A DNA stretch of 9,401 bases from assembly GCA_003486675.1 (NCBI GenBank), contig DNGG01000652.1, positions 1-9,401 of the forward strand. Direction: 5' to 3'. This document shows, one piece after another, positions 1-5,363 of the stretch; within the stretch, counting starts at the first letter, position 1; the number at the start of each line of letters is the position of its first letter. Position numbers and translations under genes: made by a program. The stretch comes from Cyanobacteria bacterium UBA11372. Its GTDB lineage: Bacteria > Cyanobacteriota > Cyanobacteriia > Cyanobacteriales > Aerosakkonemataceae. The notes below the pieces were generated by a model. The model worked only from the letters and a program-made list of their open reading frames with translations, did not search any database and was not told the DNA's origin.

Positions 1-33
1 GAGAAAAGAAGAGATAGGCAATTTTAGATGGCG

Positions 34-56
34 AAGCTAGTAAAAGCTTTTTTTTT
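34..56 (+). terminator. Weak candidate rho-independent terminator of an upstream gene
   Basis: AAGCT at 34-38 can pair with AGCTT at 45-49 around a 6-nt loop, and the stem runs into an unbroken T tract (50-56). A hairpin plus T tract on the plus strand would end a transcript entering from the left edge. The stem is only five base pairs and AT-rich, so this is tentative; no coding end is visible before it within the window. Confidence 0.35.
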
Positions 57-118
57 GCCTCAAAATCCCAAAACACGCGGTTTTTTGGCATTTTATTGCT
101 GGAGGTGCAACCTATAAA

Positions 119-149
119 TTGGATACACTCGGAACGTTGGTGTCATAAT
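119..149 (+). promoter_or_regulatory. Candidate promoter for the phosphohexomutase gene
   Basis: A CATAAT hexamer (144-149, 5 of 6 matches to TATAAT) lies 22 bp before the ATG at 172. A TTGGAT hexamer (119-124) lies 19 bp upstream of it, a slightly long spacer. A GAGG ribosome-binding sequence at 157-160 follows, 11 bp before the ATG. The TATAAA at 113-118 is an alternative -10. Inferred from sequence alone. Confidence 0.3.
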
Positions 150-171
150 TGCAAGCGAGGCAGATCCGATC

Positions 172-1632
172 ATGGTTCACCCATCCTCTGTGCCAATTAC
201 CGTGAATCCGATCAAGTTCGGGACGGATGGCTGGCGAGGTGTTATTGCAGCAGATTTTACGTTTGAGCGCGTGGCTCTGGTTGCACCACTCGCGGCACAG
301 GTTTTGTTGAAAGTATACGGGGATACAACCGGAAACCGTACAATTATCGTCGGTCACGACCGGCGTTTTATGGCGGAACTGTTCGCCCGCACGGCGGCGG
401 AGGCGATCCAAGCGGCAGGGTTTGATGTACTTTTAACAGAAACTTATGCGCCGACTCCGGCGTTTAGCTGGGCGGCTAAAAAATTAAACGCTTTGGGGGC
501 GATTGTGATCACCGCCAGTCACAACCCCGGTATCTATTTGGGATTAAAGGTTAAGGGTGCATTTGGTGGATCGGTGCCGCTGGAAGTTACGCATCAGATT
601 GAAGCGTTATTAGAACAAAAATTGCGGCCTGTGGCAACCCCCGGCAGTTTAGAAATGTTCAATCCTTGGCCTAGTTACTGCGAAGGTTTGCGGGCTAAGG
701 TTGATATCGAGAAGATCCGGGAGGCGATTCGTGCCGATAAGTTGACTGTTTTTGCCGATGTGATGCACGGTGCGGCGGCGGGTGGATTGGGACAAATTCT
801 CCAAGTGCCGGTGCAGGAAATTAATAGCTCGCGCGATCCGTTATTCGAGGATGGCGCACCTGAGCCTTTACCTCGTTACCTATCTAAGTTTTTCCACACG
901 ATTCAAACTCATCAAACTACTCACAAAGATAGTCTGGCTGTTGGATTTGTGTTTGATGGGGATAGCGATCGCATTGCCGCTGTAGACTCGAATGCCAATT
1001 TTCTCAGTTCCCAAATCCTGATCCCGATTTTGATCGAACACCTGGCAACACGAAGGGGTATGACGGGGGAAGTGATCAAAACTGTCAGCGGTTCGGATCT
1101 GATGCCAAAAGTGGCTGAGTTATACAAACTACCCGTGTACGAGACGCCCGTTGGCTATAAATATATCGCCGATCGGATGAACGAAACTCAAGTTTTAATC
1201 GGTGGTGAGGAGTCGGGGGGCATTGGTTACGGTACTCACATTCCCGAACGAGATGCTTTGCTGTCGGCATTATACGTGCTGGAAGCGATTGTGGAATCGG
1301 GTTTGGATTTGAGCGCTCTGTATCGCGGTTTACAAGAGCAAACTGGCTTTTTCTCAGCCTACGATCGCATCGATCTACCTTTGGCAGGGATGGACGTGCG
1401 ATCGCGCCTCCTCGAACAACTCCAAACAAAACCCTTGACAGAAATCAAAGGACGTGCTGTCATTGATTGCAATCAAATTGACGGCTATAAATTCCGTTTA
1501 GACGATGGTAGCTGGTTAATGATTCGCTTTAGCGGCACGGAACCGCTTTTAAGGTTATACTGCGAAGCTGCTACTTTAGAGCAGGTGCATCAGACTTTAG
1601 ATTGGGCTAAAAATTGGGCAAATTCTGTTTAA
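172..1632 (+). CDS. Phosphoglucomutase/phosphomannomutase family protein (alpha-D-phosphohexomutase)
   Basis: Cytosolic enzyme of the alpha-D-phosphohexomutase superfamily, which moves phosphate between C1 and C6 of hexoses through a phosphoserine and a bisphosphate intermediate. This links glycolytic sugar phosphates to glycogen, sugar-nucleotide and envelope synthesis. All four signature loops are present in the 486-aa product: the phosphoserine loop TASHNP (114-119, catalytic Ser116), the metal loop DGDSDR (262-267), the sugar-binding loop GEESGG (345-350) and the C-terminal phosphate loop RFSGTEPLLR (452-461). The N-terminal FGTDGWRG (16-23) is also typical. Length fits the short bacterial/cyanobacterial PGM/PMM group rather than the roughly 550-aa main PGM. 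The ATG is chosen because the family motif begins only 15 residues later and GAGG lies upstream. Glucose versus mannose or glucosamine specificity cannot be read from the sequence; GEESGG is compatible with PGM/PMM. It is followed after 120 bp by rdgB on the same strand. Confidence 0.93.
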   Translation: MVHPSSVPITVNPIKFGTDGWRGVIAADFTFERVALVAPLAAQVLLKVYGDTTGNRTIIVGHDRRFMAELFARTAAEAIQAAGFDVLLTETYAPTPAFSWAAKKLNALGAIVITASHNPGIYLGLKVKGAFGGSVPLEVTHQIEALLEQKLRPVATPGSLEMFNPWPSYCEGLRAKVDIEKIREAIRADKLTVFADVMHGAAAGGLGQILQVPVQEINSSRDPLFEDGAPEPLPRYLSKFFHTIQTHQTTHKDSLAVGFVFDGDSDRIAAVDSNANFLSSQILIPILIEHLATRRGMTGEVIKTVSGSDLMPKVAELYKLPVYETPVGYKYIADRMNETQVLIGGEESGGIGYGTHIPERDALLSALYVLEAIVESGLDLSALYRGLQEQTGFFSAYDRIDLPLAGMDVRSRLLEQLQTKPLTEIKGRAVIDCNQIDGYKFRLDDGSWLMIRFSGTEPLLRLYCEAATLEQVHQTLDWAKNWANSV

Positions 1633-1634
1633 TT

Positions 1635-1669
1635 GGTAATGGGTAATGGGTAATAGGTAATCGGTAATA
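1635..1669 (+). repeat. Heptamer tandem repeat (GGTAATN)x5
   Basis: Five head-to-tail copies of GGTAATN with variable seventh bases g, g, a, c, a. It starts 3 bp after the stop codon of the phosphohexomutase gene. It is the left arm of an inverted pair with the array at 1732-1752. It resembles the short tandemly repeated heptanucleotides known from filamentous cyanobacteria. Confidence 0.9.
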
Positions 1670-1720
1670 GGGGATGTTGCATTAGAGACACAAGGGTGCA
1701 AGGATTACACTAAAATCTTC

Positions 1721-1726
1721 TATAAT
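1721..1726 (+). promoter_or_regulatory. Candidate -10 element for rdgB
   Basis: A perfect TATAAT hexamer lies 26 bp before the rdgB ATG. No -35 match is seen 16-18 bp upstream. A start about 7 bp downstream would give a leader of about 20 nt made almost entirely of ATTACCA heptamers. Low to moderate confidence because the surroundings are AT-rich. Confidence 0.4.
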
Positions 1727-1731
1727 CAACA

Positions 1732-1752
1732 ATTACCAATTACCAATTACCA
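1732..1752 (-). repeat. Heptamer tandem repeat (ATTACCA)x3, abutting the rdgB start codon
   Basis: Three copies of ATTACCA, the reverse complement of the TGGTAAT unit, end at the base immediately before the rdgB ATG. The repeat therefore occupies the place of a Shine-Dalgarno sequence. It pairs in opposite orientation with the array at 1635-1669. Confidence 0.9.
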
Positions 1753-2352
1753 ATGACTGATTCTAAATTGTTAGTATTAGCGACTGGAAATCCAGGGAAA
1801 CTGGGAGAAATCCAAGCTTATTTAGAAGGTTTGGATATAGAATTGGCGCTCAAACCTGATGAACTGGAAATTGAAGAGACGGGGGACACTTTTTTAGCCA
1901 ATGCTTGTTTGAAGGCATCTCAAGTAGCAATGGCTACCGGGAAATGGGCGATCGCAGACGACTCAGGTTTAGAAGTCGATGCGTTAGATGGCGCACCAGG
2001 TATATATTCGGCGCGTTACGGGAAAACAGACGCAGATCGGATCGAACGACTGCTGATGGAATTGGGTAACGAATTAAACCGACAAGCGCAGTTTGTTTGC
2101 GTCATTGCGATCGCTCGTCCTGATGGTTCTATTGCCCTACAAGCTGAAGGTATTTGTCCAGGAGAAATTTTGCACGCTCCTCGCGGTAGCAATGGCTTTG
2201 GCTACGACCCAATTTTTTACGTACCTGAAACGCAAATGACTTTTGCAGAAATGCCCCCTGAAGTCAAGCATGAAATCAGCCATCGAGGTCGAGCCTTTAA
2301 AGCCTTGCTGCCGCAATTGCAGATTTTAGATTGGGTAATAGGTCATAGGTAA
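1753..2352 (+). CDS. rdgB: Non-canonical purine NTP pyrophosphatase (RdgB/HAM1 family)
   Basis: Cytosolic house-cleaning enzyme that hydrolyses dITP, ITP and XTP to the monophosphate plus pyrophosphate, keeping deaminated purines out of DNA and RNA. The family motifs appear in order in the 199-aa protein: the N-terminal ATGNPGK (10-16, substrate-binding Lys16), ADDSGL (68-73) with the conserved acidic pair, GAPGIYSARY (80-89), the base-recognition region GSNGFGYDPIF (145-155) and SHRGRA (176-181). Length is normal for the family. The ATG is supported by the motif beginning about nine residues in; no Shine-Dalgarno is visible because ATTACCA repeats abut the start. The last residues (WVIGHR) and the TAA stop are encoded by degenerate GGTAATN repeats, so the C-terminal tail has been shaped by repeat insertion or expansion beyond the conserved fold. 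It is convergent with glnB, 52 bp away. Confidence 0.95.
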   Translation: MTDSKLLVLATGNPGKLGEIQAYLEGLDIELALKPDELEIEETGDTFLANACLKASQVAMATGKWAIADDSGLEVDALDGAPGIYSARYGKTDADRIERLLMELGNELNRQAQFVCVIAIARPDGSIALQAEGICPGEILHAPRGSNGFGYDPIFYVPETQMTFAEMPPEVKHEISHRGRAFKALLPQLQILDWVIGHR

Positions 2353-2361
2353 TAGGTAATG
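2334..2361 (+). repeat. Heptamer tandem repeat (GGTAATN)x4 overlapping the rdgB 3' end
   Basis: Units GGTAATA, GGTCATA, GGTAATA and GGTAATG run through the last codons and the stop of rdgB. This is the left arm of an inverted pair with 2374-2401. Confidence 0.88.
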
Positions 2362-2386
2362 GCAGAACAACCAATTACCAATTACC
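2348..2386. terminator. Heptamer hairpin between convergent rdgB and glnB, possible bidirectional terminator
   Basis: Two GGTAAT units plus GG (2348-2362) can pair with CC and two ATTACC units (2371-2386) around the 8-nt loop CAGAACAA, with one A-A mismatch and one bulged A. It sits exactly between two convergent stop codons, where a two-way transcription barrier would be expected. No T tract follows in either direction, so intrinsic termination is inference only. Confidence 0.35.
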
Positions 2387-2401
2387 AATTACCAATTACC
2401 A
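2374..2401 (-). repeat. Heptamer tandem repeat (ATTACCA)x4 next to the glnB stop
   Basis: Four ATTACCA/T units end 3 bp before the glnB stop codon complement at 2405. They are the right arm of the inverted pair with 2334-2361. Confidence 0.9.
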
Positions 2402-2404
2402 TTC

Positions 2405-2743
2405 TTAGATTGCTTCGGTGTTCTTTTCCCCAGTCCTAATCCGCACGACTTGCTCGACGGGCGAGATGAAAATCTTGCCATCGCCGATTTCTCCTGTGCG
2501 AGCAGCGGCGATAATTTTGTCAACTACTAGATTGACTTGATCGTCTTCTATTACTACCTCAATTTTGAGCTTTTGCAGAAACTCAACGGTGTACTCAGAA
2601 CCGCGATAGCGTTCGGTTTGACCTTTCTGGCGTCCAAATCCGCGCACTTCAGAAACCGTCATCCCTACAATGCCAGCATTAACTAGCGCGATTTTGACTT
2701 CGTCGAGTTTGAAGGGGCGAATAATTGCTTCAACTTTCTTCAA
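2405..2743 (-). CDS. glnB: Nitrogen regulatory protein PII (GlnB), TTG start
   Basis: Trimeric cytosolic signal protein that senses ATP/ADP and 2-oxoglutarate and controls nitrogen and carbon assimilation. Known cyanobacterial partners are N-acetylglutamate kinase and PipX. The 112-aa product is full length. It has the T-loop with Gly48-Ser49-Glu50-Tyr51 (Ser49 is the phosphorylation site of cyanobacterial PII), the B-loop TGEIGDGK (83-90), Lys90, and the C-terminal Arg101 and Arg103 of the nucleotide site. Glu85, which contacts N-acetylglutamate kinase in the known complex, is present. The start is TTG (2741-2743): the family N-terminus KKVEAIIRPFKLDEVK follows at once, an in-frame TGA lies five codons upstream, and the next ATG is Met28. 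GAGGAG sits 8 nt before the TTG, a good Shine-Dalgarno. It is monocistronic as far as visible, convergent with rdgB. Confidence 0.97.
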   Translation of the reverse strand: MKKVEAIIRPFKLDEVKIALVNAGIVGMTVSEVRGFGRQKGQTERYRGSEYTVEFLQKLKIEVVIEDDQVNLVVDKIIAAARTGEIGDGKIFISPVEQVVRIRTGEKNTEAI

Positions 2744-2862
2744 TTTCCTGACTCCTCAGTTCGGTGCTTTTGATTTATCTATTTAACAATTTGACAACGG
2801 CATAATCTGAGAGCGTTCTTTTCCACTTTAGGAAAAATTGCCTCCAGATAACGTTAAATAAT

Positions 2863-2868
2863 ATTATA
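2863..2868 (-). promoter_or_regulatory. Candidate proximal -10 of glnB
   Basis: On the minus strand this reads TATAAT, a perfect -10, about 120 bp before the glnB start. The region around it is AT-rich, so chance matches are possible. It could serve a basal promoter, separate from the NtcA-type promoter candidate further upstream. Confidence 0.35.
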
Positions 2869-2965
2869 TTTTTAGCTTTTAGCCGACGCGAGTGCCTACA
2901 CTGGCTGTTGCTGCTTGTCTCCCTTGACCCACCGTTTGAGACGACGCGATCGCAGGCCGCCCTTT

Positions 2966-3006
2966 AGTATGACGGCAAATGGTTGGTTTGTTGTAGCAGT
3001 TAATAC
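2966..3006 (-). promoter_or_regulatory. Candidate NtcA-activated promoter (GTAN8TAC box plus -10) reading toward glnB
   Basis: The plus strand holds GTAGCAGTTAATAC at 2993-3006, an exact GTAN8TAC match to the binding site of NtcA, the cyanobacterial nitrogen regulator. On the minus strand CATACT (complement of 2966-2971) lies 21 nt beyond the box, close to the 22-23 nt spacing of class II NtcA promoters. CATACT is a weak -10 (4 of 6). glnB is a known NtcA target in other cyanobacteria. The implied leader of about 215 nt is long. The box is palindromic and lies 116 bp before the cyclase gene on the other strand, so it could act there instead. Confidence 0.45.
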
Positions 3007-3040
3007 TTTTTTAACTGAGGGATCGATGGCTAAAGATTAA

Positions 3041-3060
3041 GGTGATGCGATCGCATTACC
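3041..3060. promoter_or_regulatory. 20-bp near-perfect palindrome centred on a HIP1 octamer
   Basis: GGTGATGCGATCGCATTACC reads the same on both strands except for one position pair (a G opposite a T). It surrounds the HIP1 site 3047-3054 and lies just upstream of the candidate -10 at 3082-3087. A dimeric regulator site is possible, but extended palindromy around HIP1 also occurs by chance. Confidence 0.3.
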
Positions 3061-3081
3061 TTTGTTTTTCATTGCATGTTT

Positions 3082-3087
3082 TATGAT
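3082..3087 (+). promoter_or_regulatory. Candidate -10 for the cyclase-family gene
   Basis: TATGAT matches TATAAT at 5 of 6 positions and would place a transcript start near 3094, about 28 nt before the ATG at 3122. No good -35 is visible. If it is used, the palindrome at 3041-3060 would overlap the -35 zone. Confidence 0.28.
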
Positions 3088-3121
3088 ATTTGTCAACCCA
3101 TTTATTGTTAAAAGGCGCAGA

Positions 3122-3961
3122 ATGAAACTTGTCAAAATGGCTGTGGGTGGACTGCTGATTGCAGGATTAGGGGGCGTGGCTGTTGTAGCGCAGACAAAAC
3201 ACACTCAAAAAACCAGTCTGGCAGAAGCTTACCAAATCATCAAAAGCAAGCAATTTGTTGACCTCACCCACGCCTTTGAACCGGGAATTCCCCGTTGGAA
3301 AGGCTTTCCCGACGAAAAGCGCGAAACGCTTTATTGGTACGAACCAGGTGTAGGCAAGTTGGGTTCTGGCTTCTGGGCTGAGTATTTTTGCCACGTCGGA
3401 CAGTGGGGAACCCATGTAGACCCGCCTGCCCATTTTATCAAGGGATTGCGTACCGTCGATCGGCTTGAACCTAAAGAAATGATCGTGCCTTTGGTAGCGA
3501 TCGATGTCCACGAACAGGTCGCCAAAAATCCCGATTACACGATCGCGATGGAAGACGTGAAGGCTTGGGAAGCAAAGCACGGTACGATTCCAGAGGGTGC
3601 ATTTGTAGTAATGCGAACCGACTGGTCGAAACGCTGGCCTAATCCAGAAGCAATGCAAAACCGAGACGCCCAAGGCATCGCCCACTATCCAGGTTGGAGT
3701 ATGGAGGTGCTTAAATACCTCTACGAAGTGCGAAAAATTACCGCTTCTGGTCACGAACCCACGGATACAGATCCCGGTATTGCCACTAGCAGAAATGATT
3801 ATTCCCTGGAAACTTATATTCTGAAACAAAACCACTACCAGATTGAATTGCTGACGAATTTGGATAAAGTACCAGAAGCAGGGGCGTTAGTGGTAGTATC
3901 ATTTCCCAAACCCAAAAACGGATCTGGATTTCCAGCAAGAGTTTTTGCGATTTTGCCGTAA
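3122..3961 (+). CDS. Exported cyclase-family (kynurenine formamidase-like) metal-dependent hydrolase
   Basis: Member of the cyclase/KynB-like fold (PF04199 type), metal enzymes that hydrolyse amides, lactams or cyclic substrates. The product of 279 aa has a lysine-containing N-terminus and hydrophobic segment (about residues 6-23) ending VVAQ, which looks like a Sec signal peptide without lipobox, so a periplasmic location is inferred. The mature part opens with FVDLTHAFEPGIP (45-57), typical of the family, and carries the metal motif GTHVDPPAHF (96-105: His98, Asp100, His104). In the classical HxGTHxD form the first position is His; here it is Gln94. The ATG at 3122 is preferred over an in-frame TTG at 3062 because AAGG lies 6 nt upstream and the signal peptide begins properly there. 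The substrate is unknown: kynurenine, isatin-like or other. The dehalogenase-like gene follows on the same strand after a 261-bp repeat-containing gap. Confidence 0.85.
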   Translation: MKLVKMAVGGLLIAGLGGVAVVAQTKHTQKTSLAEAYQIIKSKQFVDLTHAFEPGIPRWKGFPDEKRETLYWYEPGVGKLGSGFWAEYFCHVGQWGTHVDPPAHFIKGLRTVDRLEPKEMIVPLVAIDVHEQVAKNPDYTIAMEDVKAWEAKHGTIPEGAFVVMRTDWSKRWPNPEAMQNRDAQGIAHYPGWSMEVLKYLYEVRKITASGHEPTDTDPGIATSRNDYSLETYILKQNHYQIELLTNLDKVPEAGALVVVSFPKPKNGSGFPARVFAILP

Positions 3962-3963
3962 TC

Positions 3964-3991
3964 GGTAATTGGTAATCGGTAATTGGTAATT
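3964..3991 (+). repeat. Heptamer tandem repeat (GGTAATN)x4
   Basis: Four GGTAATN units (seventh bases t, c, t, t) begin 2 bp after the stop of the cyclase-family gene. The opposite array lies at 4196-4209, so the gap is bracketed by inverted arms. Confidence 0.9.
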
Positions 3992-4098
3992 GGTGCTTTT
4001 ACTAAAAATCCCATTTCGGTCTAATCTTAAAAACATATTGATAGAAAGATTAATCATATCAATTTCCCGTGCAGCGGTTGAGTATAGTTTATCGTTTT

Positions 4099-4160
4099 GT
4101 AGGGGCGGGTTTTACCGATAATCTTTGCGAACACAGATAACTTGAATAAACCCGCCCCCA
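4099..4160. repeat. Short inverted-end element (MITE-like), copy 1
   Basis: GTAGGGGCGGGTTTTACC opens the element and TAAACCCGCCCC closes it. The perfect inverted ends GGGGCGGGTTT (4102-4112) and AAACCCGCCCC (4148-4158) enclose 35 bp. A second copy with the same ends and nearly the same size is at 8111-8173. It has no coding capacity; it is either a small non-autonomous mobile element or a dispersed palindromic repeat. Confidence 0.75.
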
Positions 4161-4195
4161 AGGGCAATGAAGCAACCGAACAGAATATTATACCT

Positions 4196-4209
4196 ATTAC
4201 CAATTACCC
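4196..4209 (-). repeat. Heptamer repeat (ATTACCN)x2 upstream of the hydrolase gene
   Basis: Units ATTACCA and ATTACCC abut an ATG at 4210, in the same way the 1732-1752 array abuts the rdgB ATG. Here that ATG opens only a six-codon frame ending in TGA at 4228-4230, which overlaps the true start at 4223. Confidence 0.8.
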
Positions 4210-4222
4210 ATGACCAAATATT

Positions 4223-5098
4223 ATGTTTGATAATTTTGAAAAATCTCTAATCGCTACCAGCGGCGCCACAATTAACCTAGTCAAGGGAGGTGAAGGATTT
4301 CCTCTATTGCTGCTGCACGGTTATCCCCAAACTCACTTAATGTGGCATAAAATTGCGCCTCTCCTAGCTAGAAATTTTACCATTATTATGCCCGATCTGC
4401 GCGGATATGGCGATAGTTCAAAACCCGAAGGCGGGAGGAATCATATTAATTATTCAAAACGGGCAATGGCGCAAGACCAAGTTGAGGTGATGTCTAAACT
4501 AGGATATGAAAAATTTTACTTGGTCGGACACGATCGCGGCGGTAGAGTAGCACACAGAATGGCTTTGGATTGTCCTAACAAAGTGAAAAAATTGGCTGTT
4601 CTCGATATCGTGCCTACCTATAAAATGTATGCCACCACAAATAAAGAATTTGCCACTGCTTACTATCACTGGTTTTTCTTAATTCAACCCTACGATTTGC
4701 CAGAAACTTTAATTGGTTCTAATCCAGAATACTGGATAAGCAAATCTTTAAAGGCGTGGAGTCGTAACAATTTATCGGCGTTTCCCCCAGAAATATTAGG
4801 AGAGTACCTACGCTGTTTTAGCAATCCAGAAACGATTCATGCTACCTGCGAAGATTATCGCGCCGCTGCTACTATTGACCTGATTCACGACGAAGCAGAT
4901 ATGAATCAAAAAATTGCCTGTCCCCTACTAGCTTTATGGGGCGAAAAAGGTTTTGTCGGGCGCAATTATGATGTGCTGGAAAGTTGGCGAGAAAGGGCTA
5001 TTAACCTCAAGGGTAAAGCTTTACCATGCGCGCATTTTCCGGCTGAAGAAGTTCCAGAAGAAACTTATCAAGCATTGTATGAATTTTTGGTTAATTGA
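4223..5098 (+). CDS. Alpha/beta hydrolase with full fluoroacetate dehalogenase active-site set
   Basis: Alpha/beta-hydrolase of the haloacetate (fluoroacetate) dehalogenase group, which replaces the halogen of haloacetates by water through an aspartyl-ester intermediate. The oxyanion-hole region LHGYPQTHLMW (31-41) and PDLRGYG (57-63) are typical. The nucleophile elbow GHDRGGR (102-108) gives Asp104; Asp128 (VLDIVPT) and His271 (CAHFPAEE) complete the triad. Arg105 and Arg108, which bind the substrate carboxylate, and the halide-pocket residues His149, Trp150 and Tyr212 are all present. From memory these positions coincide with the numbering of the Burkholderia FA1 enzyme; I could not align them. 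Cytosolic, 291 aa, normal length, no signal peptide. The start codon has no Shine-Dalgarno. The likely activity is haloacetate dehalogenation, but epoxide hydrolase relatives share the fold and the natural substrate in a cyanobacterium is open. The gene has no HIP1 site. Confidence 0.88.
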   Translation: MFDNFEKSLIATSGATINLVKGGEGFPLLLLHGYPQTHLMWHKIAPLLARNFTIIMPDLRGYGDSSKPEGGRNHINYSKRAMAQDQVEVMSKLGYEKFYLVGHDRGGRVAHRMALDCPNKVKKLAVLDIVPTYKMYATTNKEFATAYYHWFFLIQPYDLPETLIGSNPEYWISKSLKAWSRNNLSAFPPEILGEYLRCFSNPETIHATCEDYRAAATIDLIHDEADMNQKIACPLLALWGEKGFVGRNYDVLESWRERAINLKGKALPCAHFPAEEVPEETYQALYEFLVN

Positions 5099-5363
5099 AA
5101 GCTGTAGAAGGCGTCGAATAAATTTTGGTTGCTCCCAAAAGGTTGTAATATCATGTCCAGTTGCATCAGTAGTGTCAGCCAACGATTGATTGGTAAAACC
5201 CGCCCCTGGAATATTCCGGGTTTCTGTGAAAAATTTTTGATCAAGCAAACAGAGCCAGCAAGAAACAAAGGTGATGGTATCGTAAAACTCGCCCCTACTA
5301 TCTTTGCTAAGGGACATCATATAGAATGCCGTGTACCTACTTCAGATTTAATTCAAAAAATAG
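5099..5363. other. Repeat-derived intergenic region between the hydrolase and the exported protein
   Basis: This gap between facing gene ends contains degenerate copies of the repeat families seen elsewhere: GGTAAAACCCGCCCCT (5192-5207) and GTAAAACTCGCCCCTAC (5282-5298) match one arm of the GGGGCGGGTTT element in the same orientation. Between them, 5217-5242 resembles the GAAACCCGGTTTCTG family at 9179-9243. Short open frames cross it in several phases but none has a start signal or recognisable product. Confidence 0.55.
5192..5298. repeat. Degenerate composite of two dispersed repeat families
   Basis: Two direct half-copies of the GGGGCGGGTTT element arm (5192-5207 and 5282-5298) flank a segment reading CCGGGTTTCTGTGAAAAA, which is close to CCCGGTTTCTGTGGAAAA at 9183-9200. 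It looks like one repeat inserted into or fused with another and then decayed. Confidence 0.5.

Larger units (their letters stand above)
2744..3121. other. Divergent intergenic region between glnB and the cyclase-family gene
   Basis: This 378-bp gene-free stretch separates two divergent genes and should hold both promoters. It contains the glnB ribosome-binding sequence, a TATAAT on the minus strand (2863-2868), an NtcA-type box (2993-3006), two HIP1 octamers (2946, 3047), a 20-bp near-palindrome (3041-3060) and a TATGAT (3082-3087) on the plus strand. I see no coding potential or RNA gene in it. An open frame from the TTG at 3062 is read here as untranslated upstream sequence of the cyclase gene. 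Confidence 0.6.

Noticed and set aside
112..411. 99-codon minus-strand open frame at the left
   Set aside because: Mostly antisense to the start of the phosphohexomutase gene; no motif or start signal.
1085..1429. 114-codon minus-strand open frame
   Set aside because: Antisense shadow of the phosphohexomutase gene with Arg/Pro-rich low-quality composition.
1635..1752. Possible CRISPR array from the short repeats
   Set aside because: Units are contiguous 7-mers without unique spacers, and no cas gene is present.
3062..3121. TTG start adding 20 residues to the cyclase-family protein
   Set aside because: AAGG and a regular signal peptide support the ATG at 3122.
3167..3835. 222-codon open frame on the minus strand
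   Set aside because: It lies wholly antisense to the cyclase-family gene, has aromatic- and Cys-rich composition without domain motifs, and has no ribosome-binding sequence; the plus-strand gene explains the open frame.
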